DNA of 11,294 nucleotides from Pseudomonadota bacterium (GCA_023422775.1 JAFAGM010000118.1:1-11294), one strand, 5' to 3'. Numbered from the stretch's first letter, positions 1 to 8,407 are shown. The notes: a model not told the origin generated them from the sequence alone. Translations and numbers: made by a program.

Positions 1-28
1 GGGCGAGTGCGCTCAATATGCGTTTCAT
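1..28 (-). CDS. Start of an exported protein, cut by the window edge
   Basis: An ATG reading leftward at 28 is preceded by a strong ribosome binding site (AAAAGGGGAAC on the minus strand, about 5 bases upstream) and opens with MKRILSALA. A basic residue pair followed by a hydrophobic run is typical of a signal peptide. It lies 41 bases after the racemase-like gene in the same direction, so it is probably the next gene of the catabolic operon. A periplasmic substrate-binding protein of an ABC or TRAP transporter would fit such an operon, but only nine codons are visible, so the product is a guess and only the start is supported. Confidence 0.45.
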
Positions 29-69
29 GGTGGTGTTCCCCTTTTTGGCTTCTTTGGGTTGATATTGTT

Positions 70-804
70 TCATTTCAATAGGCCTGCGGGCGTCACGACG
101 CGCATCCAGGGCGATGCCTCGCCCCACTGCGCCGTCAGGCTCCAGACGCTGCAGATATTGGAGGCCAGCACCGGAACCGCGATTTCGCGGGCGGTGGCGG
201 CCAGCATGTCGATGGTGCGCATGCCGGTGCCACTGAGGATAATCGCGCCGTCCGGCGCGGCATCCATACGCTTCAGGGCATTGCCGATCTCTTCCGGCGT
301 GACGTGATAGGCGACCAGCTTGTCCTCGAACTGGCTGACGCTGTGCACCCGATAGCCGGCGTCGGTCCAGTAACGCACCGCAAGCTCGGTCTGGTAATTG
401 GGATAGGGCGACATCAGGCTCACCGTGTCGATGCCGAGCGCCTTCAGCGCCTTGTCGATGGCGATGGTGCCGGTTTCCACCGGAATGCCGGCCTGATCCG
501 ACAGGCGGTCGCACAATTCGCGGTCGCCCTTGGGCGACAGGCGATATTGCGAACCGGTCAGCGCGATGGCGATGGCGTCGAGCTTCAGCGAGCCGAAGCC
601 CTTGATCATCTGCGGGAAGCTCTCGACATAGCCGCGATTGCGGTCGTCGAGATCGCCCGGCAGCACCGGCAGCCGCATGGTGTGCAGCGCCACATCGGCG
701 GGCAGCAGCACCGGATATTCGATCTCCACGGTCGGATTGGCCGGAGGTACCAGACCGCCGAAGCGGAATTTGGGTGCGGGAAGCGTGGGAAGAGCGGTGG
801 TCAT
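70..804 (-). CDS. Maleate isomerase / arylmalonate decarboxylase-like protein lacking the catalytic cysteines
   Basis: This 244-residue cytoplasmic protein has the two-lobed fold signature of the Asp/Glu racemase superfamily, closest to the maleate cis-trans isomerase and arylmalonate decarboxylase branch. The substrate-carboxylate loop VPPANPTVE is at 19-27, and the second-lobe segment LSGTGMRT at 190-197 is followed by PVLASN. In maleate isomerases the matching motifs are ACTSGS and LSCTNLRT, each supplying a catalytic cysteine. Here the positions read ALTGS (81-85, Leu82) and SGTG (Gly192), so both cysteines are absent. The only cysteines are Cys98 and Cys218, outside these motifs. The gene is intact, full length for the family, and preceded by a GAGGAAA site about 10 bases before ATG. 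It follows the monooxygenase by 20 bases. Family membership is secure. The reaction is not, and a non-cysteine mechanism or a lyase/decarboxylase role is possible. Confidence 0.85.
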   Translation of the reverse strand: MTTALPTLPAPKFRFGGLVPPANPTVEIEYPVLLPADVALHTMRLPVLPGDLDDRNRGYVESFPQMIKGFGSLKLDAIAIALTGSQYRLSPKGDRELCDRLSDQAGIPVETGTIAIDKALKALGIDTVSLMSPYPNYQTELAVRYWTDAGYRVHSVSQFEDKLVAYHVTPEEIGNALKRMDAAPDGAIILSGTGMRTIDMLAATAREIAVPVLASNICSVWSLTAQWGEASPWMRVVTPAGLLK

Positions 805-824
805 CGAAACGGTTTCCTCAAAAA

Positions 825-1991
825 TCAGGCGCGGGCTGGAAGCTCGACCATGTCGAGCATGGCGGTCTGCGCCAGATAGGCGCGGGCCTTGTCCTTGTCG
901 GAAAGCAGGCCTTCGACCTTGGCGATCCAGGCCTTTTCCTGCGAGACCATCGTGTCGGTACGTGGCAGAAGCATGTCGCGGCTGACGCGGTGGCGCTCGG
1001 TGATGGCGGCGTCGAGTGGCGCTCGCTCGCCGGTACGCACGCCCTCGACCATGGCATTGGCTATGACGAAACCGTCATGGATACCGCAATTCATGTTCAT
1101 GCCGCCGCGCGTATTGGTCAGATGCAGCGCATCGCCGGCGAGGAAGACATTGCCGGCAAAGCCCGCCGAGGCGAGGCATTTGCGCGCCGCATAGCAATCC
1201 TTGTCCACCACGTTCGGCATGGTGAAATCCGGGATCAGCGCTCGCAGGCGCTCCAACGCCCAGGCGTCGGTAAGCGCGGTTTCTTCCGAAATGCCCTCCG
1301 GCACGCGCAGGATCACGCGCCAGTTGTCGGGCATGTGCAGGAAGCTGACCGAATGGGTCTTGCCGACCAGATAGGTGACCGGACCGATATCCTTGACCAC
1401 GTCGCGGATGGTGTCGTCGGTGCGGATGCGAAGCTGGAAGCCCGGATAGGCCGAACCATCGAAAGCGATACCCGCCGCCTGCCGCACCGCGCTGTGCGCG
1501 CCATCGGCGCCCAGAAGGAAGCGCGCGGTGACGGTTTCGCGGCCGCCCTCGCCGCCCACGGTCACGGCGACGCCGTCACCCCGGTCCTCGACGCCGAGAA
1601 ATTCGGCGTTGAAGCGGAAATCGACATTGGCGAAGCCTTGCAGCTTTTCGAGAAGGATTGGCGTCAGCAGCGACTGTTCCAGATGCTTGCGGAAGGGAAA
1701 CGGCGTCACTCCTTCCAGAAGCCCGAAGGTCAATTCGCCCAGCACGCCGCCCTCGACGGTGCGGTATTGCAGCCGGTCGATATGCAGCGCCTGACGGTTG
1801 AACGCCTCATAGACGCCGACGCGGTCGAGAATATCGAGCGTCGGCGCATGGAAGGTCGAAGCCTTCGAGACGCGGTTGAGTTCGGCGCGCTTCTCAAAGA
1901 CGGTCACACGCAGGCCGGCTTCGGCCAGGACGAGCGCCGCCACCAGACCTACCGGCCCAGCGCCCGCCACGATGACATCACGATCCAACAT
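825..1991 (-). CDS. FAD-dependent aromatic-ring monooxygenase (PHBH family)
   Basis: This is a class A flavoprotein monooxygenase of about 388 residues, which uses NAD(P)H and O2 to hydroxylate an activated ring. The N-terminal Rossmann motif GAGPVG is at 10-15 with the acidic strand end VFEKR at 31-35. The GADGAHSAVR motif is at 161-170 (the DG motif, binding FAD and NAD(P)H), and FLAGDALH is at 283-290 (the GD motif contacting the FAD ribityl chain), followed by GGMNMNCGIHDG. All three hallmarks are present. The ATG at 1991 is preferred because an AAAGGG site lies 6 bases before it. An adjacent ATG at 1994 and a TTG at 2006 are alternatives. It sits 18-21 bases after the aldehyde dehydrogenase. 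The nearest named relatives by motif are phenol and 3-(3-hydroxyphenyl)propionate hydroxylases and the hydroxynicotinate hydroxylase NicC. The substrate cannot be read from sequence. Confidence 0.9.
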   Translation of the reverse strand: MLDRDVIVAGAGPVGLVAALVLAEAGLRVTVFEKRAELNRVSKASTFHAPTLDILDRVGVYEAFNRQALHIDRLQYRTVEGGVLGELTFGLLEGVTPFPFRKHLEQSLLTPILLEKLQGFANVDFRFNAEFLGVEDRGDGVAVTVGGEGGRETVTARFLLGADGAHSAVRQAAGIAFDGSAYPGFQLRIRTDDTIRDVVKDIGPVTYLVGKTHSVSFLHMPDNWRVILRVPEGISEETALTDAWALERLRALIPDFTMPNVVDKDCYAARKCLASAGFAGNVFLAGDALHLTNTRGGMNMNCGIHDGFVIANAMVEGVRTGERAPLDAAITERHRVSRDMLLPRTDTMVSQEKAWIAKVEGLLSDKDKARAYLAQTAMLDMVELPARA

Positions 1992-2012
1992 CATTGACCC
2001 TTTCAAGCCTGA

Positions 2013-3560
2013 TCAGCGACGGACGAACGGATTGGGAATGTTGGTTTCGGTGGAAATCCAGACACTTTTCAATTCCATATATTCCTTCATGCCGGCGATG
2101 CCGCATTCGCGCCCGACGCCGCTCATCTTGAAGCCGCCGAAGGGCGAGGTAACGCTGGTGGAGCGGTAATTGTTGATCCAGATCGTGCCCGCGCGCACGC
2201 GGTTCGACATGTTGATGGCGCGTCCGATGGATTGGGTCCAGATGCCGGCGGCAAGGCCGAATTCGATATCGTTTGCGATGCGAACCGCATCGTCCTCATC
2301 CTTGAAGCGGATGATGGAGAGGATCGGGCCGAAGACCTCTTCCTGCGCGATGCGCATGTCGTTCTCGACGTCGACGAAGACGGTCGGTTCGAAGAACAGC
2401 CCGTTCGGGCAACCCGGAACATTTGCCGGCTTGCCGCCGAGCGCCAGCTTCGCGCCGTCGGCCAGCGCGACCTCCACATAGGACTTCACCTTCTCGAACT
2501 GCGGCTTGGTCGAGATCGGCGCGATCTGTGAATCCGGCTCGCCCGGATGGCCGAATTTCGCCTGTTTCACCGTCTCGATCAGCCGAGCGACGAAGGCGTC
2601 GTAGATGCTGTCCTGCACCAGAAGGCGCGAGCCGGCCACGCAGGTCTGGCCGGAGGCCGCGAAGATGCCGGCAATCGCGCCTTTCAGCGCATTGTCCATG
2701 TCGGCATCCTCGAAGATGATGTTGGGCGACTTGCCGCCGAGTTCCAGCGTCACCCGCTTCATGTGCTTGGCGGCTTTTTCGTTGATGATCTGGCCGGCAA
2801 TCGGACCGCCGGTAAAGGCGATGCGTTCCACATGCGGATGGCTGACCAGCGCGTCGCCCACTTCGGCGCCAAAACCGGTCACCACATTAATGATGCCCTT
2901 CGGCACGCCGGCCTTGTCGAAGATTTTCATCAGCTCGATCAGCGAGGTGGAGGTGAATTCGGACGGCTTAAGCACGACCGTGTTGCCGGAGGCGAGCGCA
3001 GGCGCGATCTTCATGCTGGCGAGCGGCAGCGGCGAATTCCACGGCGTGATGCAGGCGACGACGCCCAGCGGCTCGTATTTGGTGTAGTTGAGCACGCCCG
3101 GCTTGTCGGTCGGGATGACCGCGCCTTCGATCTTGTCGGCCAGGCCGCCGTAATAATAGTAGTAATTGGCCATGTAGCGCATCTGCATGGACAGTTCGGC
3201 GATCAGCTTGCCGTTGTCGCGCTGCTCGACATAGGCGAGCCAGTCGGCATTCTCGGTGACGAGATCGCCGATGCGGCGCAGCATTGCGCCGCGCTGGCTC
3301 GGATTCATCTTCGGCCATTCGCCCTCGTTGAAGGCGCGGTGCGCGGCCTTCGCCGCGCGATCCACGTCTTCCGGCGTGCCGCGCGTGATGCGCGCCCAGA
3401 CCTCGCCCGTGACCGGATCGACGGAATCGATCATGTCGCGGGCGTCGGTGGCGGTGAATTCACCGTCGATATACATGCCGTAGAGATGCACGCCTTCGGC
3501 GTCGGCCTTGGTCTGCGGCAGGGTGGTTTCGGGCGCCTTGGGCGTGAAAGTCGTGGTCAT
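2013..3560 (-). CDS. NAD(P)+-dependent aldehyde dehydrogenase
   Basis: A full-length 515-residue aldehyde dehydrogenase that oxidises an aldehyde or semialdehyde to the acid. The oxyanion/cofactor motif PWNSP begins at 173, the nucleotide-binding lysine is in VVLKPSE (Lys198), and the Rossmann glycine loop is FTGGPIAG (249-256; most relatives have FTGS). The general base is in LELGGKSP (Glu273), the catalytic cysteine in GQTCVAGSR (Cys307), and the cofactor-ribose glutamate in EEVFGP. Every catalytic residue is present. It resembles the betaine-aldehyde/hydroxymuconic-semialdehyde group, but specificity is not inferable. A run of five tyrosines at 133-137 is unusual but sits where the family has aromatic residues. 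A GGAAGA site lies about 10 bases before the ATG. The gap to the isochorismatase-fold gene is 30 bases, consistent with one operon. Confidence 0.96.
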   Translation of the reverse strand: MTTTFTPKAPETTLPQTKADAEGVHLYGMYIDGEFTATDARDMIDSVDPVTGEVWARITRGTPEDVDRAAKAAHRAFNEGEWPKMNPSQRGAMLRRIGDLVTENADWLAYVEQRDNGKLIAELSMQMRYMANYYYYYGGLADKIEGAVIPTDKPGVLNYTKYEPLGVVACITPWNSPLPLASMKIAPALASGNTVVLKPSEFTSTSLIELMKIFDKAGVPKGIINVVTGFGAEVGDALVSHPHVERIAFTGGPIAGQIINEKAAKHMKRVTLELGGKSPNIIFEDADMDNALKGAIAGIFAASGQTCVAGSRLLVQDSIYDAFVARLIETVKQAKFGHPGEPDSQIAPISTKPQFEKVKSYVEVALADGAKLALGGKPANVPGCPNGLFFEPTVFVDVENDMRIAQEEVFGPILSIIRFKDEDDAVRIANDIEFGLAAGIWTQSIGRAINMSNRVRAGTIWINNYRSTSVTSPFGGFKMSGVGRECGIAGMKEYMELKSVWISTETNIPNPFVRR

Positions 3561-3590
3561 GGCGTTGTTCTTCCGGTGACGGTATGGGGT

Positions 3591-4304
3591 TCAGCCGCGC
3601 TTGGGCAGCGCGCGCAGGTAATCGGCGACCTCGTTCGTCGGGATGACGTCGACATATTTGCAGTTGAGGTCGAACAGGTTGATGGCGTGGCTCGCCTCGA
3701 ACCGGTCAAAGGCGGTTTCCTCCGGGATCACCACCTTGAAATTGAACGAATAGGCGTCCACGGCGGTGGCGCGCAGGCAGCCCGACGTGGTGCAGCCGAC
3801 GAGGATCAGCGTGTCCACGTCGAGGAAATTGAGCTGGCTCATGAAGGTGGTGCCGAAGAAGCAGGACGGCTTCTGCTTGGAGATCAGCATGTCCTGCGGG
3901 CGCGGCGCCAGCGGCTCCACGGTGCGGGTGGCATGGGTGCCGGCGATGACGGTCTTCTCGCCGCCGCGATGGTTCTTGCCCACCTGTACGCCGCTGTCGA
4001 GCAGATCGGGACGGCGGCCGCTTTCGGTATAGAAGACCGGCAGGTTCTTCTCGCGCGCCAGTTCCAGCAGCGGCACGATGTGCTCCACCGCCGCCCATGC
4101 CTCGCGGCCGCAATGGGTGCGGTACTGCTTGAGGCCTTCCAGGATGTCCTCCGGCGTGTCGCCGCAGAAATTATACTGTACATCGATGATGAACAGCGCC
4201 GGGCGCGTGCCGAACCCGCCGCGCTTGCCGTAGCCGGCGGCCTTGTAGACCTGCTTGTCACGCTCGGTCAGGAAGCGGTCCCAGATTCTCGTCTTCTCGG
4301 TCAT
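3591..4304 (-). CDS. Isochorismatase-fold cysteine amidohydrolase (N-carbamoylsarcosine / maleamate amidase-like)
   Basis: This 237-residue protein belongs to the cysteine hydrolase family that includes N-carbamoylsarcosine amidohydrolase, maleamate amidase (NicF) and ureidoacrylate hydrolase (RutB). The catalytic triad is visible: Asp41 in FIIDVQYNF, Lys145 in KQKPSCFFGT, and Cys176 in GCTTSGCLRAT, with the GCTTSGC loop also forming the oxyanion hole. The N-terminal ~30 residues before the core strand match the longer N-carbamoylsarcosine type rather than the short nicotinamidase type. The expected reaction is hydrolysis of a linear amide or carbamoyl group, releasing ammonia (and CO2 if the substrate is N-carbamoylated). 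Coming 27 bases after the cyclic-amidase gene, it plausibly acts on that enzyme's ring-opened product. Its ribosome binding site is weak (AAGAGCAAG), so translational coupling is likely. The exact substrate is unknown. Confidence 0.9.
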   Translation of the reverse strand: MTEKTRIWDRFLTERDKQVYKAAGYGKRGGFGTRPALFIIDVQYNFCGDTPEDILEGLKQYRTHCGREAWAAVEHIVPLLELAREKNLPVFYTESGRRPDLLDSGVQVGKNHRGGEKTVIAGTHATRTVEPLAPRPQDMLISKQKPSCFFGTTFMSQLNFLDVDTLILVGCTTSGCLRATAVDAYSFNFKVVIPEETAFDRFEASHAINLFDLNCKYVDVIPTNEVADYLRALPKRG

Positions 4305-4331
4305 GTTCTTGCTCTTGCGGTTTGGATGGGT

Positions 4332-5708
4332 TCAGGCGTGGCGGTCGAGATAGCGGCCCCAGGGTGCGGCGCGCGCTTCATCGGTGATCCTGCCGTCGAG
4401 CATCACGGTGCGGCCGCGCACCAGCGTGCGCACCGGCCAGCCCTTCAGCACCATGCCCTGATAGGGCGAATAGTCGGAGTAGGACTCCGAGACGGCCTGA
4501 TCCACCGCGCGCTCCAGATCGGGATCGACCACCAGCAGGTCGGCGTCCTTGCCGACCGCGATGCCGCCCTTGGACGGCATGTTGTAGATCTTCGCCGCAT
4601 TGGCAGAGGTCAGTTCTACGACGCGGTCGAGCGGCAGGCCGCGCCGGTGATAGCCCTGATCCAGCAGCAGCGGCAGCAGCAGGCCGGAGCCGGGGAAGCC
4701 GGCGCTCGCGCCCCAGATGTCCTTGTCCTTGGTCTCGCGCTTGCGCGCCACATGGTCGGAGCCGATGGTGGTGACGGAGCCGTCGAACACGCCTTCCCAC
4801 AGGGCCTCGATATCGGCCTTGCCGCGTACCGGCGGGTTGACCTTGGCGAGAATGCCCGCCGGCCATTCATCGTCGACGACGAGATAATGCGGGCAGGTTT
4901 CCACATAGATCGGCGGTCCGGCACGGCGCGACGGCTTCTGGCGCAGATAGCGCACAATTTCGAGCGACTCGCCGCTGCTCATATGCACGATATTGACCGG
5001 CGTGCCCGTCTGTTCCGCGAAATAGCAGACGCGGAACACGTTTTCAGCTTCGAGAAAGCCGGGGCTCTGCTCGTTCCATGCCTTGAGATCGTTGCGTCCG
5101 GCCGCCTTCAGCACGGGGCGGAGCGCCGGGATCACCTCGACATTCTCGCAATGCACGCCCATCACCGCGCCGGGAATGGCGGCGGTGGCCTTCAGCGCCG
5201 TATAGAGCAGCGCGTCGTCGATCTCGGTGAAGCCCTTGGCCGCACCGGCCGCGCCCTTATACATCAGATAAAGCTTGAAGGAAGTGACGCCGAAGCGGCG
5301 CGCGACCTCGTCCAGCGTATCGACATGCAACTGGCTGGTGAGGCCGAAATGCAGGCCGAAATCGATGCAGCTCTGCCGTTCCGCCCGCTCCTTCACGATC
5401 GGGAACGAATCCCGCAATTCCTTCGAACGGTGGAAAGACAGGATCGAGGTGGTGCCGCCCAGCGCCGCCGCGCGCGATTCCGTCTCGAAATCGGTTTCAG
5501 GATTGCCGAAATCGAAATGCACATGCGGATCGACCACGCCCGGCATCAGCCACAGGCCGCCACAATCCACCGTCTCGCGCCCGGTCAACTCCTCGCCCTT
5601 TTCGGCGATGACGGCGATGCGGCCATCCTTGATCCCGACCGAACCCGGCGTCAGCCCTCCGCCCGGAAGGGCCAGTTGCGCATTCTTGAGAACCAGATCG
5701 AGTGTCAT
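4332..5708 (-). CDS. Hydantoinase / dihydropyrimidinase-like cyclic amidohydrolase
   Basis: A 458-residue amidohydrolase-superfamily enzyme that opens cyclic amides or imides such as hydantoins, dihydropyrimidines or allantoin. The complete binuclear metal site is present: HVH at 62-64 in PGVVDPHVHF, the lysine expected to be carboxylated in FKLYLMYKG (Lys145), His186 in GVHCEN, His242 in VHMSS, and Asp318 in GSDH. The small beta-sandwich is formed by both termini (LVLKNA at the start; the RTLVRGRTVMLDGR stretch near 427-440). Its ATG overlaps the stop of the aconitase-like gene as ATGA, and there is no strong ribosome binding site, so translation is probably coupled. Length fits the family (about 450-480). 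Pairing with an N-carbamoyl-type amidohydrolase is a known arrangement for hydantoin and pyrimidine breakdown. Allantoinase is an alternative, but the LYLMYKG segment is closer to dihydropyrimidinase. Confidence 0.93.
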   Translation of the reverse strand: MTLDLVLKNAQLALPGGGLTPGSVGIKDGRIAVIAEKGEELTGRETVDCGGLWLMPGVVDPHVHFDFGNPETDFETESRAAALGGTTSILSFHRSKELRDSFPIVKERAERQSCIDFGLHFGLTSQLHVDTLDEVARRFGVTSFKLYLMYKGAAGAAKGFTEIDDALLYTALKATAAIPGAVMGVHCENVEVIPALRPVLKAAGRNDLKAWNEQSPGFLEAENVFRVCYFAEQTGTPVNIVHMSSGESLEIVRYLRQKPSRRAGPPIYVETCPHYLVVDDEWPAGILAKVNPPVRGKADIEALWEGVFDGSVTTIGSDHVARKRETKDKDIWGASAGFPGSGLLLPLLLDQGYHRRGLPLDRVVELTSANAAKIYNMPSKGGIAVGKDADLLVVDPDLERAVDQAVSESYSDYSPYQGMVLKGWPVRTLVRGRTVMLDGRITDEARAAPWGRYLDRHA

Positions 5709-8336
5709 TGTCTTAACCCGTTATTGCCACGCCCCGCGGGCGAAAAATCGTCAAGCACCTGCCGCAGAATGCCGCCCGCGACCAGAAGCGCGCGCTCGGC
5801 TTCGGTGAGAAGCTGCGGCTCGGCCTCGAACACCACCGCGCCCTGTTCGCCTTCCGCCGTCACCCGCACGGGCGCGCCGCTATGCACCGCTTTCTCGATG
5901 CCCTCGAATGAGAAGCGCTCGCTGCCGGTCAGGCCTAGTTGACGCCAGCCCTTGCCGGGCCGGAAGGCCAGCGGCAGCACGCCCATGCCGACCAGATTGG
6001 CGCGGTGGATGCGCTCGAAGCTTTCGGCGATGACGGCGCGCACGCCGAGAAGCGCGGTGCCCTTGGCCGCCCAGTCGCGGCTCGATCCGGTGCCGTATTC
6101 CTTGCCACCGAGCACGATGGCCGCCACGTTCTCCTGCCGGTAGCGCATGGCCGCGTCGAACACGGTCATCGCTTCGCCGTCCGGGAAATGCCGCGTGAGG
6201 CCACCCTCCACTTCCGGCATCAGTGCGTTCTTGATGCGGATATTGGCAAAGGTGGCGCGGGTCATGACCTCGAAATTGCCGCGCCGGCCGACATAGGTAT
6301 TGAAATCCTTTTGCGCGATGCCCGCACCGGCAAGATATTGCCCGGCGGGCGTGTCGAGCGGAATCTCGCCGCTCGGCGAGATATGGTCGGTGGTGAGCGA
6401 ATCCCCGAAGGCGGCCAGCACGCGCGCATGGCCGAGGCTGCGCGCCAGATCGGCGACCGGGTCCGCGCCGCCGGTGCGGGCGAAGAAGGGCGGCTCGACC
6501 AGATAATGCGACTGCCGGTCCCACGGGTAGGTGACGCCTTCCGGCGCCTCCAGTTCCTCCCAGGCGCCCGCGCCCGCCGCCTTGCCGTCATAGACGGCGG
6601 CGAACAGTTCGGGATCGCGCGCGAAGGGCAGCAGCGCGTCGATCTCGGCCTGCGTCGGCCAGAGGTCGCGCAGATAGACCGGTGCGCCGTCGCTGTCATG
6701 GCCGACCGGCTCACTGTCGAAATCGATGTCGATGCGCCCGGCCAGCGCGTAGAGCACGACCAGCGGCGGCGCGCCGATATAATTGGCGCGGATCAGCTTG
6801 TGGATGCGGCCTTCGAAATTGCGGTTGCCCGAAAGGACGGCGGTAGCGACCAGTCCGCTCTGTTCGATCGCGGCGGCTATTTCGGCCGGCAGCGGACCGG
6901 ACTTGCCGCCGCAGGTGGTGCAGCCATAGCCGATCACATTGAAGCCGAGCGTTTCGAGGAAGGGCAGCAGGCCCGACTTTTCCAGATAGCGCGTGACGAC
7001 GCGCGAGCCGGGGGCCATCGAAGTCTTGACCCATGACGGAACGGACAAGCCCTTTTCCACCGCGCGGCGTGCGACCAGTCCGGCGGCGAGCATCACGGCG
7101 GGGTTAGAGGTGTTGGTGCAGGAGGTGATCGCGGCCAGCGCGATGCCGCCATGGCCCGGAAAGACATCGGACGCCGCCGCCATGCCCGCCCCGAAGCCGC
7201 CTTCGGACAGGGGCTTTTCCAGCCGTGCGCGGAAATCCGGCGCAACGGCGGCCAGCGGCAGACGGTCCTGCGGACGGCGCGGCCCGGCCATGGCCGGGGC
7301 GACGACCGAAAGGTCGATCTCGATGACGCGGTCATAGGCCGGGCGCTCGTCGGCATCGGCGCGCCACAGATAATTGGCCTTGCAATAGGCTTCCACCAGC
7401 CCGACATGGCTTTCGCTGCGGCCGGTCTGGCGCAGATAGGCGAGCGTCTGTTCATCGACCGGGAAAAAGCCGCAGGTCGCGCCATATTCCGGCGCCATAT
7501 TGGCGATGGTGGCGCGCTCGACCACGGTGAGATGCGGCACGGCGGGGCCGAAATATTCCACCATGCAGCCCGCGACACCCTCGGTGCGCAGACGCTGGGT
7601 GATCAGAAGCGCCGCATCGGTGGTCATGGCTGGCGGTGCGATCCGGCCGGTGAGACGCACGCCGACGACCTGCGGGCGGGGGAAGATATAGGCCTGCCCC
7701 AGCATCGCGGCTTCCGCGTCGATGCCGCCCACGCCCCAGCCCAGCACGCCGAGCCCGTTGACCATCGGCGTATGGGAATCTCCGCCGATGACGAAATCCG
7801 GGAAGGCCCAGCGCTTGCCGTGATGGTCCGCGCAGGCGACGACCGAAGCGATGCTTTCGATATTGACCTGATGGATGATGCCGGTGCCGGGCGGATAGAC
7901 CCGCAGCCGCCGATAGGCTGTCTGCGCCCATTTGAGAAAGCGGTAGCGCTCGGCATTGCGTTCCAGTTCGCGGGCGAGATTGCGGCGCTCGGCATCAGCC
8001 GTGCCCCACACATCCACCTGAAGCGAATGGTCGACGATCAGATCGACCGGCACCAGCGCATCCACCACCGTCGCGTCACCGCCCGCGCGGGCGACCGCAT
8101 CGCGGAGCGCTGCGAGGTCCTGCAAGGCGGGCAGGCCGCTCGAGTCCGGCAGGATGACGCGGGCGACGTAAAGCGGAAGGTCGGCCCCATAGTGCGCTGC
8201 GGCAAAGATTTTCCAGGAGAACGCGGGTCGCATAGGGCAGCCGGTCCACCACCGTTCCGTGCGCCGCAGCGGCGTCCGCCACATCGGCGAAGCACAGGCG
8301 CCCTCCAGACCAGTCGATTTCCCGTTCTATCGTCAT
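5705..8336 (-). CDS. Aconitate hydratase-family protein, reading frame broken near the 5' end
   Basis: A full-size (AcnA-type) aconitase homologue. The body, in the frame ending at 5705, carries the [4Fe-4S] ligands in AAITSCTNTSNP (Cys codon near 7120) and GYGCTTCGGKSGP (two Cys codons near 6920), plus VIGGDSHTPMVNGLG, AFGDSLTTDHISPSG and the swivel-domain loop EYGTGSSRDWAAKG. These imply a hydro-lyase or isomerase acting on a citrate- or malate-like tricarboxylate or dicarboxylate. The natural start is the ATG at 8336, behind an AGGGA site, giving MTIEREIDWSGG and LPYATRVLLENLCR. That frame leaves the family after about 8199, while the homology resumes one base out of phase at ADLPLYVARVILPDSSG. 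The stretch between looks shorter than in E. coli AcnA. Either the gene is mutated, or translation restarts at an internal start such as the in-frame ATG at 8284, giving an 859-residue product with an unrelated N-terminus. It is the first gene of the minus-strand operon and overlaps the next by 4 bases. Confidence 0.85.
8180..8210 (-). other. Frame-shift seam in the aconitase-like gene
   Basis: Read leftward from 8336, the codons give the normal family sequence LPYATRVLLENLCR up to about 8199, then a run of non-family residues until a stop at 8076. From about 8185 the frame one base later gives ADLPLYVARVILPDSSG, the normal continuation. The two homologous halves therefore meet in different phases. 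About 12 residues separate LLENL from ARV here, whereas E. coli AcnA, from memory, has about 30. A small out-of-phase deletion explains both facts better than a single-base sequencing slip. Confidence 0.7.
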
Positions 8337-8348
8337 GCGGTTCCCTGC

Positions 8349-8365
8349 CCGGACTTGCTGTCCGG
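8349..8365 (-). other. Short perfect hairpin in the leader of the minus-strand operon
   Basis: CCGGAC and GTCCGG form a perfect 6-base-pair stem with a 5-base loop. It lies between the candidate -10 (8377-8382) and the ribosome binding site of the aconitase-like gene, so it would be close to the 5' end of the transcript. There is no following T-run, so it is not a terminator. It could stabilise the 5' end or be chance in G+C-rich sequence. Confidence 0.3.
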
Positions 8366-8376
8366 CTCGGCGGGGA

Positions 8377-8404
8377 TTTAGAGTCAGTGATTTCAAAATG
8401 TCAA
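8377..8404 (-). promoter_or_regulatory. Candidate sigma-70-type promoter for the catabolic operon
   Basis: On the minus strand a perfect TTGACA (8404 to 8399) is followed after 16 bases by TCTAAA (8382 to 8377, 4 of 6 consensus matches). Transcription would start near 8370, about 34 bases before the ATG at 8336. The -35 lies inside one of the repeated regulator-like elements, so a bound regulator would block polymerase. Confidence 0.45.
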
Positions 8405-8407
8405 CAC
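8397..8407. promoter_or_regulatory. Operator-like element 1, probable GntR/FCD binding site
   Basis: AATGTCAACAC here is the exact inverted copy of GTGTTGACATT at 8450-8460. Its core TGTCAACA has TGT/ACA half-site symmetry. Position between divergent promoters next to a GntR-family gene, and overlap with the operon -35, suggest a repressor site for the adjacent regulator. Binding is inferred, not shown. Confidence 0.5.

Noticed and set aside
774..1997. A 407-codon plus-strand frame opposite the FAD monooxygenase
   Set aside because: The minus-strand frame has three canonical flavoprotein motifs; the plus frame has no recognisable family features and ends with the gene it shadows.
3148..3162. 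Run of five Tyr codons in the aldehyde dehydrogenase, resembling a short triplet repeat
   Set aside because: The codons mix TAT and TAC, and the position normally carries aromatic residues in the family; nothing suggests repeat expansion.
1..5708. Reading the operon as a nicotinate (nic) cluster
   Set aside because: The NicC-, NicF- and NicE-like families are present, but there is no NicX-type dioxygenase or NicD-type deformylase, the isomerase-like protein lacks its cysteines, and the extra amidase, hydratase and lyase do not fit.
2547..5942. A 1131-codon open frame on the plus strand, antisense to the aldehyde dehydrogenase, amidohydrolase and cyclic-amidase genes
   Set aside because: It crosses four well-supported genes in the opposite strand, has a composition rich in Arg, Gly, Ala and His without domains, and is the expected by-product of G+C-rich codon use leaving the antisense frame stop-free.
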